29,445 bases of DNA from an uncultured Actinomycetes bacterium (GTDB lineage Bacteria; Actinomycetota; Actinomycetes; Nanopelagicales; Nanopelagicaceae): the NCBI GenBank assembly GCA_903891755.1, contig CAITFY010000117.1, positions 1 to 29,445 of the forward strand. Reading direction: 5' to 3'. A program made the position numbers and the translations under genes. Numbering within the stretch: position 1 is the first letter of the stretch; the number at the start of each line of letters is the position of its first letter. The notes below the pieces were generated by a model. It was not told where the DNA came from. It was given only the letters and a program-made list of their open reading frames with translations, and did not search any database. This document shows, one piece after another, positions 7,781-16,028 of the stretch.

Positions 7781-8344
7781 ATGGCTACTACAAATGACCT
7801 TAAGAACGGCATGACCCTGGAAATTGAGGGCAAGCTTTGGACCGTCGTCGAATTCCAGCACGTTAAGCCCGGCAAAGGCCCAGCATTCGTGCGCACCAAG
7901 TTGAAGCAAGTTCCTGGTGGAAAAGTCATTGATCGTACTTTCAATGCAGGCTTGAAAGTGGACGTTGCTCAACTTGAAAAGCGCGACATGCAATTCCTCT
8001 ACCGCGATGGTGATGGCTTCGTCTTTATGGATACCCAAAGCTATGATCAAATGACCATCAGCCCTGAGGTCGTAGGAGATGCTGCGGATTACATGCTTGA
8101 GAATGTAGAAGCGCTAGTTGCTGTCCATGAAGGAGATCCTCTTTATATCGAACTTCCAGCTTCGGTCGAACTTACAATTACTTACACAGAGCCAGGTCTG
8201 CAAGGTGATCGCTCTTCAGGTGGAACAAAACCTGCAACTGTCGAAACCGGTATTCAGATCCAAGTTCCTCTCTTCATTAAGCAGGATGAGAAAGTTCTAG
8301 TAGATACCCGTAACGGCGCATACCTCGGTCGAGCTAATTCCTAA
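7781..8344 (+). CDS. efp: Translation elongation factor P
   Basis: Binds between the P and E sites and rescues ribosomes stalled at polyproline. The 187 residues have the three-domain EF-P layout: N-terminal KOW-like domain, then two OB folds. The loop that reaches the peptidyl-transferase centre is KPGKGPAF with lysine at residue 32, equivalent to E. coli K34. The domain II/III signature shows as KVLVDTRNGAYLGRA at the C-terminus. Nothing in the window encodes a modification enzyme (EpmA, EarP or YmfI), so the lysine may be unmodified; this is inference. Its base composition and codon choice look biased as for a highly expressed gene. It is likely transcribed from its own promoter and read through into nusB. 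Confidence 0.97.
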   Translation: MATTNDLKNGMTLEIEGKLWTVVEFQHVKPGKGPAFVRTKLKQVPGGKVIDRTFNAGLKVDVAQLEKRDMQFLYRDGDGFVFMDTQSYDQMTISPEVVGDAADYMLENVEALVAVHEGDPLYIELPASVELTITYTEPGLQGDRSSGGTKPATVETGIQIQVPLFIKQDEKVLVDTRNGAYLGRANS

Positions 8345-8371
8345 CTTCCTGACTTCCTCCGGAGATTTGCG

Positions 8372-8782
8372 ATGAGTGCTAGACGTAAGGCCAGAAAGCG
8401 CGCCTTAGATCTGCTCTTTGAATCTGAGATGCGTGGAGTGGTCGCCACAGAATTATTGGCGGCCCGCCCAAGTGAGGAGCTCTCACAGGCTGAATATGTC
8501 CAGGTATTGATTTCAGGCGTCAGCGAACACAAGGCAAAGATTGATGAGTTGATCCACACCTATGCTGAAGGCTGGGATATGGACCGCATGCCGGTTATTG
8601 ACCGCAATCTCTTGCGAATCGCTCTCTTTGAAATCCTTTGGAATCCAGAGGTAGATGACAAGGTCGCGGTCTCTGAGGCTGTGGAAATTGCACAGGAACT
8701 TTCAACTAAGGACTCTGCCGCCTATATCAACGGCATTCTCGGTCGGGTCATTCTCTTGAAGTCGGTAATTTCCCTGGCTTAA
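8372..8782 (+). CDS. nusB: Transcription antitermination factor NusB
   Basis: All-helical RNA-binding protein that pairs with NusE (S10) at boxA of rRNA operons to prevent premature termination. The protein has 136 residues. Seen: the basic N-terminus MSARRKARKRALDLLFESE, the usual opening of actinobacterial NusB, and the C-terminal block DKVAVSEAVEIAQELSTKDSAAYINGILGRV, both strong family signatures. ATG 8372 has CGGAG at 8360-8364, 7 nt upstream. It follows efp by 27 nt, as in other Actinobacteria. The 79 nt after it hold the pyrR leader. Confidence 0.95.
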   Translation: MSARRKARKRALDLLFESEMRGVVATELLAARPSEELSQAEYVQVLISGVSEHKAKIDELIHTYAEGWDMDRMPVIDRNLLRIALFEILWNPEVDDKVAVSEAVEIAQELSTKDSAAYINGILGRVILLKSVISLA

Positions 8783-8802
8783 CTTGGCTGGTAGGCTCTA
8801 TC

Positions 8803-8820
8803 CAGCAGGAAGGCCTGCTG
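8803..8820 (+). other. GC-rich hairpin in the pyrR leader
   Basis: CAGCAGG (8803-8809) and CCTGCTG (8814-8820) form a perfect 7-bp stem with a 4-nt AAGG loop, directly upstream of the PyrR-binding hairpin. The T-run after it (TTCCTTT) is interrupted, so it is a poor intrinsic terminator. The loop and 3' half of the left arm (AGGAA, 8807-8811) can instead pair with TTCCT (8821-8825), the strand that otherwise masks the pyrR ribosome binding site, so it may be the alternative, permissive fold. Role is inferred. Confidence 0.45.
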
Positions 8821-8856
8821 TTCCTTTAACTGACGTCCTGTGAGGCGGCAAAGGAG
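8821..8856 (+). promoter_or_regulatory. PyrR-binding RNA hairpin masking the pyrR Shine-Dalgarno
   Basis: The segment 8834-8847 reads CGTCCTGTGAGGCG and fits the known PyrR RNA consensus ARUCCNGNGAGGYU at all but the two outermost positions. It folds as a 4-bp upper stem (8834-8837 with 8844-8847) closed by the diagnostic hexaloop CUGUGA (CNGNGA, 8838-8843). An asymmetric internal loop follows (6 nt on the 5' side, 2 nt on the 3' side), then a lower stem UUCCUUU (8821-8827) with AAAGGAG (8850-8856, last pair G-U). The 3' strand of the lower stem is the pyrR Shine-Dalgarno. UMP-bound PyrR stabilising this hairpin should repress translation. The fold is read from the sequence; the control logic follows the Bacillus and mycobacterial precedents. 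Confidence 0.8.
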
Positions 8857-8861
8857 TTTTG

Positions 8862-9383
8862 ATGAGTATTGTGCTGGAACAGAGCGAGATTGATCGTTCG
8901 CTTAAACGTATTGCTCATGAAATTATTGAGCGAAATCATGGATTAGATTCCGTCATCCTTCTTGGCATTCCTACCCGCGGCGTAACTTTGGCCCAGCGAA
9001 TCGGATCCTTTCTCTCCGCAATTGATTCTCCAGTTCCCGTGGGTACCTTAGATATCACCATGTTTCGTGATGATTTACGGATTCGCCCACCTCGCCCGCT
9101 CGTAGCAACATCGATTCCATCTGAAGGCTTAGAGGGTAAAGATGTCATCCTCGTCGATGATGTTCTCTTCTCTGGACGCACCATACGAGCAGCACTCGAT
9201 GCGATTGGTGAATTAGGTCGCCCAAAGAGTGTTCAACTCGCAGTGCTGATCGATCGTGGCCATAGACAGTTGCCGATTCGGGCAGATTACGTCGGCAAGA
9301 ACATTCCGACCAACGCCAAAGAGAGCGTAAAGGTCCAACTTCGCGAGATTGATGGCGAAGATCAGGTGGAGGTGAGTCACTAA
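8862..9383 (+). CDS. pyrR: Pyrimidine operon regulator / uracil phosphoribosyltransferase PyrR
   Basis: Binds pyr mRNA in response to UMP/UTP to repress the operon, and often has uracil phosphoribosyltransferase activity. ATG 8862 (173 residues) was chosen over TTG 8859 because AAGGAG at 8851-8856 is 5 nt upstream. Seen: PRPP-binding loop VILVDDVLFSGRT (residues 95-107), GIPTRG near residue 36-40 for pyrophosphate, RPPRPL in the RNA-contact region, LIDRGHRQLPIRADYVGKNIPT at the C-terminus. The hairpin over its own ribosome binding site shows autoregulation. Its stop shares one base with the pyrB start (TAATG). Confidence 0.96.
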   Translation: MSIVLEQSEIDRSLKRIAHEIIERNHGLDSVILLGIPTRGVTLAQRIGSFLSAIDSPVPVGTLDITMFRDDLRIRPPRPLVATSIPSEGLEGKDVILVDDVLFSGRTIRAALDAIGELGRPKSVQLAVLIDRGHRQLPIRADYVGKNIPTNAKESVKVQLREIDGEDQVEVSH

Positions 9384-10342
9384 TGCATTCACCACATCTA
9401 CTTTCAATTAATGATCTTTCCAAAGTGGAGATACTTGAAATTCTCGATACCGCTCGTGAACTCGCCAGAATCACCGATGGCTCTATGAAGAAACTTCCAA
9501 CTCTTCGCGGCCGAACCGTAGTCAATTTATTCTTTGAAGATTCAACCCGTACTCGATTGAGCTTTGAGGCTGCGGCAAAACGATTATCAGCAGATGTCAT
9601 TAATTTCTCCGCTAAGGGTTCGAGTGTAAGTAAGGGTGAATCGCTCAAGGACACCGCACAAACTTTGGAAGCAATGGGCGCAGAACTCATCATCATTCGC
9701 CATAGCTCTTCAGGAGCTGCGCAACGATTAGCGGAATCTGGATGGGTTAAATCCCACATCGTAAATGCAGGGGATGGAATGCACGAACATCCAACTCAAG
9801 CACTTCTTGATGCGTTCACGATCCGAAATCATTTTCCGGAACACGATCGTGATTTCACTGGTCTGAGAATTGGAATAGTGGGGGATATCCTGCATTCACG
9901 AGTGGCTCGAAGTAACGCGCTCTTGCTAACGGCTCTCGGAGCTAAAGTTGTCTTTATTGCACCTCCAACCTTGTTGCCGGTGGGTGTTGAAAAATGGCCA
10001 GTTGAAATTTCTTACAACCTTGATCAGGAGCTATCGACCCTTGATGCGGTCATGATGTTACGGGTGCAGAGTGAACGCATGAGCGATGCCTTTTTTCCCA
10101 CCGAACGCGAATATGCTCGTGATTTTGGTTTAGGAACTCAACGATTGAAAGCTCTAAAGCCTCAAGCAATCATTATGCATCCAGGTCCCATGAACCGCGG
10201 TCTGGAGATTTCAGCAGCCAGTGCGGATTCTCCACAATCAGTTATTTTGGAGCAAGTCGCCAATGGTGTACTTGTTCGTATGGCGGTTCTCTATCTCTTG
10301 ATGGGTGGCGCCTCAGTGCCTACTGAAGGAGTGCTCGTATGA
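9383..10342 (+). CDS. pyrB: Aspartate carbamoyltransferase, catalytic subunit
   Basis: Joins carbamoyl phosphate to aspartate, the committed step of pyrimidine synthesis. The 319 residues fit the catalytic chain. Seen: carbamoyl-phosphate motif STRTR (54-58) in FEDSTRTRLSFE, the mobile SSVSKGES loop (80-87) with the lysine shared between trimer subunits, HPTQALLD (136-143), and HPGPMNRGLEI near the C-terminus. There is no pyrI regulatory subunit gene, so allosteric control by CTP through PyrI is not expected, and control is likely at pyrR level. The start overlaps the pyrR stop by one base; its own stop overlaps pyrC (ATGA). Confidence 0.97.
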   Translation: MHSPHLLSINDLSKVEILEILDTARELARITDGSMKKLPTLRGRTVVNLFFEDSTRTRLSFEAAAKRLSADVINFSAKGSSVSKGESLKDTAQTLEAMGAELIIIRHSSSGAAQRLAESGWVKSHIVNAGDGMHEHPTQALLDAFTIRNHFPEHDRDFTGLRIGIVGDILHSRVARSNALLLTALGAKVVFIAPPTLLPVGVEKWPVEISYNLDQELSTLDAVMMLRVQSERMSDAFFPTEREYARDFGLGTQRLKALKPQAIIMHPGPMNRGLEISAASADSPQSVILEQVANGVLVRMAVLYLLMGGASVPTEGVLV

Positions 10343-11640
10343 GTTCACATGACTTCCTGCTGAAGAACGTTCTCTTAAGTGAAGGCGCTCGTGTTGATAT
10401 CGAAGTACGTAACCAAAAGATTTCGCAGATTTCAGGGGAATTGAATTCCGAGCTACCTGTTATCGATGGTAAGGGTTTTATGGCTCTGCCTGGACTTGTG
10501 GATCTACACACTCACCTCAGGGAACCGGGCAAGGAGAATTCCGAGACAGTTCTTTCAGGAAGTCAGGCAGCGATCAAAGGTGGTTACACCGCCGTAAGCG
10601 CCATGGCCAATACATTTCCTGTTGCTGACACTGCAGGTGTGGTTGAGCAGGTTGCGAGATTAGGTACTGAAGCTGGATTATGTGATGTATTTCCAATTGG
10701 CGCAGTCACCGTCGGTCTTGCGGGAGAGCGTTTAGCGGAGCTCTCGGCGATGGCACAATCCCAAGCTAAGGTGCGAATCTTTAGTGATGATGGGCGCTGC
10801 GTAAGTGATCCACTACTCATGCGCAGAGCTTTGGAATATGTAAAGAGTTTTGGGGGAGTTATCGCCCAACATGCACAAGATCCGCTCTTAACTGTTGGGT
10901 CTCAGATGAACGAGGGTCTTATCTCTAGCCAGCTGGGTCTTAAGGGTTGGCCTTCAATTGCTGAAGAATCCATCATCGCGCGAGATATCTTGATGGCTCA
11001 TTACGTTCAAAGTCGATTACATATCTGCCACCTCACAACTAAAGGTGGGGTAGAACTCGTTAGATGGGCGAAGAGTCAAGGGATGTCGGTTACGGCTGAA
11101 GTCACCCCACACCACCTCTTATTAACAGATGACTTGGCGACTTCTTATGATCCGGTCTTTAAAGTTAATCCACCGCTTCGTACCCAAGAAGATGTTCTTG
11201 CACTTCGCGCAGGATTAGCGGATGGGACGATCGATGTAGTTGCGACGGATCATGCTCCGCATCCATCTGAGGATAAAGATTGTGAGTGGAACTCTGCCGC
11301 TTTTGGAATGATTGGGTTAGAGACTTCACTGAGCGTGGTGTGCGAGTCAATGATTGAGACAGGTTTGATGGATTGGCCAACTTTGATTAAGCGCATGTCC
11401 ACCACTCCTGCTCTCATAGGTGGTTACAGGGAGCACGGCCGTCTTGAAGTCGGCGCAACTGCCAATCTCATCGTTGTTAATCCAACTGCGAAGTGGACTG
11501 TCGACAAATCTAAAGTCTTTTCTCGTAGCTCAAATACCCCATTTCATGGTCGCACCTTAACTTCGGAGATTGTTCATACCTTCTATAAAGGAGTTCACGT
11601 TTTGGAAAATGGCGAATTAACGGGGTTGAAATATGAGTAA
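10339..11640 (+). CDS. pyrC: Dihydroorotase (type I)
   Basis: Cyclises carbamoyl aspartate to dihydroorotate. It is an amidohydrolase TIM barrel of 433 residues, the longer class I form typical of Gram-positive bacteria. Seen: metal motif DLHTHLRE (histidines 57 and 59, arginine 61), the IFSDDGRCV aspartate that bridges or replaces the carbamylated lysine in this class, zinc histidines in IAQHAQDP and HICHLTTKGG, and catalytic aspartate in ATDHAPH. All metal ligands are present, so this is an active enzyme and not the inactive pyrC' companion seen in some bacteria. It overlaps pyrB by 4 nt and carA by 8 nt. Confidence 0.96.
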   Translation: MSSHDFLLKNVLLSEGARVDIEVRNQKISQISGELNSELPVIDGKGFMALPGLVDLHTHLREPGKENSETVLSGSQAAIKGGYTAVSAMANTFPVADTAGVVEQVARLGTEAGLCDVFPIGAVTVGLAGERLAELSAMAQSQAKVRIFSDDGRCVSDPLLMRRALEYVKSFGGVIAQHAQDPLLTVGSQMNEGLISSQLGLKGWPSIAEESIIARDILMAHYVQSRLHICHLTTKGGVELVRWAKSQGMSVTAEVTPHHLLLTDDLATSYDPVFKVNPPLRTQEDVLALRAGLADGTIDVVATDHAPHPSEDKDCEWNSAAFGMIGLETSLSVVCESMIETGLMDWPTLIKRMSTTPALIGGYREHGRLEVGATANLIVVNPTAKWTVDKSKVFSRSSNTPFHGRTLTSEIVHTFYKGVHVLENGELTGLKYE

Positions 11641-12769
11641 GGCTTATCTAGTTCTTGATGACGGCGCTATCTTTGAAGGTGAGAGCTGGGCTGCTGTGGG
11701 GGAAACTTTTGGTGAAGCCGTCTTCTCCACTGGTATGACTGGATATCAGGAGACGCTTACTGATCCTTCGTATCATAAGCAGGTCGTGATAATGACTGCA
11801 CCGCATATCGGAAATACAGGAATGAACTCCATTGATATGGAGTCAACAAAGATTTGGGTCTCTGGATTTGTAGTGCGCAACCCTTCGCCGAGAGTTAGTA
11901 ACTGGCGCTCTGAAGGTTCCTTAGAAGAGTCACTCATTAAAGCGGGGGTCGTGGGAATTTCTGGAGTAGATACACGGGCGATTACCCGCCATCTGCGCGA
12001 GCGGGGTTCGATGCGCGTAGGAATTTTCTCAGGTACAACTCTTTCGCGCGACGAGATGGTCATTAAGGTGCGGGCTACTTCACAGATGGCAGGAGCATTT
12101 TTGGCAAACGAGGTGACGACACCTTCGAAATATGTTGTTTCGCCTTCAGATGGTCAGCCAGTGAAATACAAGGTTGCCGCTATTGATTTAGGTATTAAGA
12201 ATGCAACACCGAGATCGATGTCTGAACGTGGAATGGAAGTAACTGTCTATCCTCTGGGAACTAGCGCCGAGGAGATCAAAGCTGATAATCCAGATGGACT
12301 TTTTATCTCTAACGGTCCCGGAGATCCAGCAACAATGACTCAAGTCGTTGATCTTGTAAGAGAGTTCTTGCTCGATGAGATTCCAGTCTTTGGTATCTGT
12401 TTTGGGCATCAAATTCTCGGTCGTGCCCTCGGTTTTGATACCTACAAATTGCCATTTGGCCATCGTGGTATCAATCAGCCGGTTCGCAATGTACGAACTG
12501 GAAAAGTGGAAATCACCGCTCACAATCATGGCTTCGCAGTTGAAGCACCTGTCGATTCAAATTTCCAGACTGTCTATGGCTCAGGTTTTGTTAGTCATAT
12601 CGGCTTAAACGATGGGGTAGTTGAGGGGCTGGAACTTCTAGAACGTCCCGCATTTAGCGTTCAATATCACCCCGAATCTGCAGCAGGTCCGCACGATGCT
12701 GCATATCTCTTTGATCATTTCGCCGAGATGATGGCGAAGAAGCACGTAAGTGGAGGGTCACATGCCTAG
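11633..12769 (+). CDS. carA: Carbamoyl-phosphate synthase small (glutaminase) subunit
   Basis: Hydrolyses glutamine and channels ammonia to CarB for carbamoyl phosphate used by PyrB and by arginine synthesis. The 378 residues form an N-terminal CPSase domain (FSTGMTGYQETLTDPSY) and a class I glutamine amidotransferase domain. The triad is complete: C256 in GICFGHQ, H346 and E348 in QYHPES. SNGPGDP (about 226-232) is the oxyanion segment. Mycobacteria have an additional small gene between pyrC and carA; here the two genes overlap directly. Its 3' end overlaps carB by 8 nt and carries the carB ribosome binding site. Confidence 0.97.
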   Translation: MSKAYLVLDDGAIFEGESWAAVGETFGEAVFSTGMTGYQETLTDPSYHKQVVIMTAPHIGNTGMNSIDMESTKIWVSGFVVRNPSPRVSNWRSEGSLEESLIKAGVVGISGVDTRAITRHLRERGSMRVGIFSGTTLSRDEMVIKVRATSQMAGAFLANEVTTPSKYVVSPSDGQPVKYKVAAIDLGIKNATPRSMSERGMEVTVYPLGTSAEEIKADNPDGLFISNGPGDPATMTQVVDLVREFLLDEIPVFGICFGHQILGRALGFDTYKLPFGHRGINQPVRNVRTGKVEITAHNHGFAVEAPVDSNFQTVYGSGFVSHIGLNDGVVEGLELLERPAFSVQYHPESAAGPHDAAYLFDHFAEMMAKKHVSGGSHA

Positions 12770-15700
12770 AGATACCTCAATCGAAAGCGTTCTGGTTATT
12801 GGCTCTGGACCAATCGTCATTGGACAAGCCTGCGAATTTGATTACTCGGGTGTGCAAGCCTGTCGCGTTCTTCGTGAAGAAGGGATACGAGTAATCCTTA
12901 TTAACTCCAACCCTGCAACAATCATGACTGATCCTGAATTTGCCGATGCAACCTATATCGAACCAATCACACCTGAGTTTATTGAGAAGATCATGGAGAT
13001 TGAAAAGCCCTCAGCGGTGCTCGCAACTCTTGGTGGTCAGACTGCGCTCAATGCAGCGATGGCCTTACATGCTCGTGGCTCATTCGAAAAATACGGCGTT
13101 AAGCTTATTGGAGCCAATGTAAATGCGATTAAGCGCGGTGAAGATCGCGAGATATTCAAAACTATCGTTGCAAAGGTAGGCGGTGAATCCGCGAAGTCTC
13201 GTATCTGTCATTCTATGTCTGAATGTTTGAGCGCGGCCCTTGAACTTAATTATCCAGTCGTAGTCCGCCCCTCATTTACTATGGGAGGACTTGGTTCCGG
13301 AATCGCATTTGATCAAACCGAGCTCGAACTAATAGCCGGAGCTGGTTTACGCCATAGCCCGACAAATGAGGTTTTGCTTGAAGAATCAATCTTGGGCTGG
13401 AAAGAGTTCGAGCTTGAAGTGATGCGCGATAACCGCGACAACGTTGTAATCGTATGTAGCATCGAGAATGTAGATCCTATGGGCGTACATACGGGTGACT
13501 CCATCACAGTGGCTCCTGCACTTACTCTTACCGATGTTGAGTATCAGAAGTTGCGTGATCTTTCGATTGAGATCATTCGTGAAGTTGGCGTTGATACTGG
13601 CGGATGCAATATTCAATTCGCAGTGAATCCGAGTGATGGCCGAATTATTGTTATTGAGATGAATCCTAGAGTTTCGCGTTCTTCTGCTCTCGCCTCCAAA
13701 GCAACTGGATTTCCTATTGCAAAGATCGCCACAAAATTGGCGATTGGCTACACCTTGGATGAGATTGAAAACGATGTAACAAAGTCCACACCAGCATCCT
13801 TTGAACCGACTTTGGATTACATCGTTGTCAAAGTTCCTCGTTTCGCCTTTGAAAAATTTGCAGAGGCAGATCCTCGCCTGACCACCACCATGAAGTCAGT
13901 TGGCGAAGCGATGGCCATGGGTCGTTCATTCCCAGAGGCGCTCCAAAAAGCTCTGCGTTCCCTTGAAAAGAAGGGCAGTACATTCTCGTGGAACTCTGAC
14001 GGAGAATCACTTGATTCGCTCTTGGGAAAGATTGGAACACCCACTGAATGGCGGCTACAACAAGTTCAGAGAGCTCTGTGGCTTGGTGCCAGCATTGAAA
14101 CTGTACATTCGATCACCAAGATAGATCCTTGGTTCTTGGCTCAGATCCAGGAGATCAATATATTTGCAGACCAGATTGCACATGAACCACTCCTGGATTC
14201 CCAACTATTGCGTCGTGCCAAGAGCTCTGGTTTCTCAGACCAACAGATTGCGCAGCTTCGTAACGTTGCTGAAGCGGAAATCAGGGGAGAGCGTCACTCT
14301 GCGCACATCCATCCGGTCTACAAAATGGTTGATACCTGCGCAGCGGAATTTGAATCAAATACACCGTACTACTACTCCTCTTATGATTTAGAGTCCGAAG
14401 TTCTACCTAGGACCAAGCCCGCTGTAATCATTCTAGGTAGTGGACCTAACCGAATCGGCCAAGGGCTCGAATTTGATTACTCCTGTGTCCACGCCGCATT
14501 CGCACTTCGCGACGCAGGATTTGAAACGATAATGATCAATTGCAATCCAGAAACTGTTTCAACCGACTACGACACATCAGATCGTCTCTACTTTGAACCT
14601 CTGACCTTGGAAGATGTGCTCGAAGTGATAGCAGCTGAGACAGCGGCCGGCCCTGTACTCGGTGTGATCGCACAATTGGGTGGACAGACTCCACTTGGTT
14701 TGGCTAGAGGTCTGCTTGAAGCGGGTGTAACAATCCTAGGAACGAGTCCTCATGCTATTGATATGGCTGAGGATCGAGGAGAGTTTGGAAGGATTCTTCA
14801 AGAAAATAATTTGAACGCCCCTAAGTTCGGTCTGGCTCGATCATATGAGGAAGCGGTTGCGGTAGCAGCGGAGATTACCTACCCAGTTCTAGTTCGCCCT
14901 TCTTTTGTATTGGGTGGTCGAGGTATGGAGATTGTTTATGATGATGAGTCACTTCGCAGCTTTATTGAGAAGGCAACCGAGATAACGCCAAATCAACCCG
15001 TGTTGATAGATAGATTCCTCGATGATGCGATTGAGATAGATGTTGACGCTCTATTTGATGGCAAAGAGTTGTATATGGCCGGCATCATGGAGCATATTGA
15101 AGAGGCTGGAATTCACTCTGGCGATTCAGCCTGCGTGCTTCCAAGTATCTCTCTCAAAGAAGAACAACTCTCGGAAATTCATGCCGCTACAGAGAAGATT
15201 GCTCGGGGAGTGGATGTTCGAGGTTTGATCAATATCCAGTTTGCGATTTCTCGTGCAGATGGCATCTTGTATGTCTTAGAGGCAAATCCACGTGCTTCAC
15301 GAACTGTGCCGTTTGTTTCCAAGGCAACTGGTATTCCACTCGCCAAAGCAGCGTCATTGATTTCTATCGGAGAATCAATCGCTTCCTTGCGCGAATCTGG
15401 CGTACTTCCTGAATCTGGAGATGGTGTTCCATTTGGAATGTGCGTTAAAGAGGCGGTTCTGCCTTGGAATCGCTTTAGAAGGGTTGATGGAACTGGAGTT
15501 GATTCAGTTCTTGGACCTGAAATGCGCTCCACGGGCGAAGTGATGGGTATTGCCGAGACATTCGGTGAGGCATATGCGAAGAGTCAGATTGCTTCATTTG
15601 GTGCGCTACCTAAGGGAGGAAGCGTCTTTCTATCTCTCTCCGAACGGGATAAGGCCGCGAGCGTAGTTCCAGCAAAGAGATTGACGGAACTTGGATTCAC

Positions 15701-16028
15701 CCTGTTAACAACTTCTGGAACCCATAAGTTCCTTGCGGATAATGGAGTTCATTCAACAGTTGTACGAAAGAACTCAACTCCTGGAGATGGGTTATCTGCC
15801 GTCGACATTATTAACACTGGTCAGGTTGATTTGGTTATTAATACTCCTCTTGGACGTGGCACCCGACATGATGGCTGGCTTATTCGTACCGCATCGGTAC
15901 AACGCGGAATTCCAATTATTACGACGATAGCTGGATTTAAGGCAGCGGTTGAGGGAATAGTAGATCTAAGCAATCGCGAGGCGAGTGTTCGTTCCTTGCA
16001 ACAATGGCAAGCGTTGGTGGGACGATGA
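12762..16028 (+). CDS. carB: Carbamoyl-phosphate synthase large subunit
   Basis: Makes carbamoyl phosphate from bicarbonate, two ATP and the ammonia delivered by CarA. ATG 12762 is preceded by GGAGGG (12752-12757, 4 nt spacing), so I reject the longer GTG 12750 start; the protein is 1088 residues. Two homologous ATP-grasp synthetase halves are evident: the first opens with VLVIGSGPIVIGQACEFDYSG, the second repeats it as VIILGSGPNRIGQGLEFDYSC. Paired motifs RPSFTMGGLGSG / RPSFVLGGRGME and EMNPRVSRSSALASKATG / EANPRASRTVPFVSKATG confirm both active sites. The last 130 or so residues are the methylglyoxal-synthase-like allosteric domain (LLTTSGTHKFL, INTPLGRGTRHDG), where UMP and ornithine act in E. 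coli. Confidence 0.98.
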   Translation: MPRDTSIESVLVIGSGPIVIGQACEFDYSGVQACRVLREEGIRVILINSNPATIMTDPEFADATYIEPITPEFIEKIMEIEKPSAVLATLGGQTALNAAMALHARGSFEKYGVKLIGANVNAIKRGEDREIFKTIVAKVGGESAKSRICHSMSECLSAALELNYPVVVRPSFTMGGLGSGIAFDQTELELIAGAGLRHSPTNEVLLEESILGWKEFELEVMRDNRDNVVIVCSIENVDPMGVHTGDSITVAPALTLTDVEYQKLRDLSIEIIREVGVDTGGCNIQFAVNPSDGRIIVIEMNPRVSRSSALASKATGFPIAKIATKLAIGYTLDEIENDVTKSTPASFEPTLDYIVVKVPRFAFEKFAEADPRLTTTMKSVGEAMAMGRSFPEALQKALRSLEKKGSTFSWNSDGESLDSLLGKIGTPTEWRLQQVQRALWLGASIETVHSITKIDPWFLAQIQEINIFADQIAHEPLLDSQLLRRAKSSGFSDQQIAQLRNVAEAEIRGERHSAHIHPVYKMVDTCAAEFESNTPYYYSSYDLESEVLPRTKPAVIILGSGPNRIGQGLEFDYSCVHAAFALRDAGFETIMINCNPETVSTDYDTSDRLYFEPLTLEDVLEVIAAETAAGPVLGVIAQLGGQTPLGLARGLLEAGVTILGTSPHAIDMAEDRGEFGRILQENNLNAPKFGLARSYEEAVAVAAEITYPVLVRPSFVLGGRGMEIVYDDESLRSFIEKATEITPNQPVLIDRFLDDAIEIDVDALFDGKELYMAGIMEHIEEAGIHSGDSACVLPSISLKEEQLSEIHAATEKIARGVDVRGLINIQFAISRADGILYVLEANPRASRTVPFVSKATGIPLAKAASLISIGESIASLRESGVLPESGDGVPFGMCVKEAVLPWNRFRRVDGTGVDSVLGPEMRSTGEVMGIAETFGEAYAKSQIASFGALPKGGSVFLSLSERDKAASVVPAKRLTELGFTLLTTSGTHKFLADNGVHSTVVRKNSTPGDGLSAVDIINTGQVDLVINTPLGRGTRHDGWLIRTASVQRGIPIITTIAGFKAAVEGIVDLSNREASVRSLQQWQALVGR

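Noticed and set aside
8803..8827. Intrinsic terminator after nusB
   Set aside because: The stem is good, but the following TTCCTTT tract is broken and it sits directly against the PyrR hairpin, so a leader role is more likely.
8859..8861. TTG 8859 as the pyrR start
   Set aside because: It would be only 2 nt from the AAGGAG; the adjacent ATG 8862 has proper spacing and a better codon.
9145..9759. Antisense open frame of 204 codons opposite pyrR and pyrB
   Set aside because: It spans two well-supported sense genes with overlapping frames, and the product has no family signature.
16004..16024. ATG 16004 as the pyrK start
   Set aside because: No ribosome binding site precedes it. ATG 16025 makes the ATGA overlap used throughout this operon and has GGTGGGA upstream.
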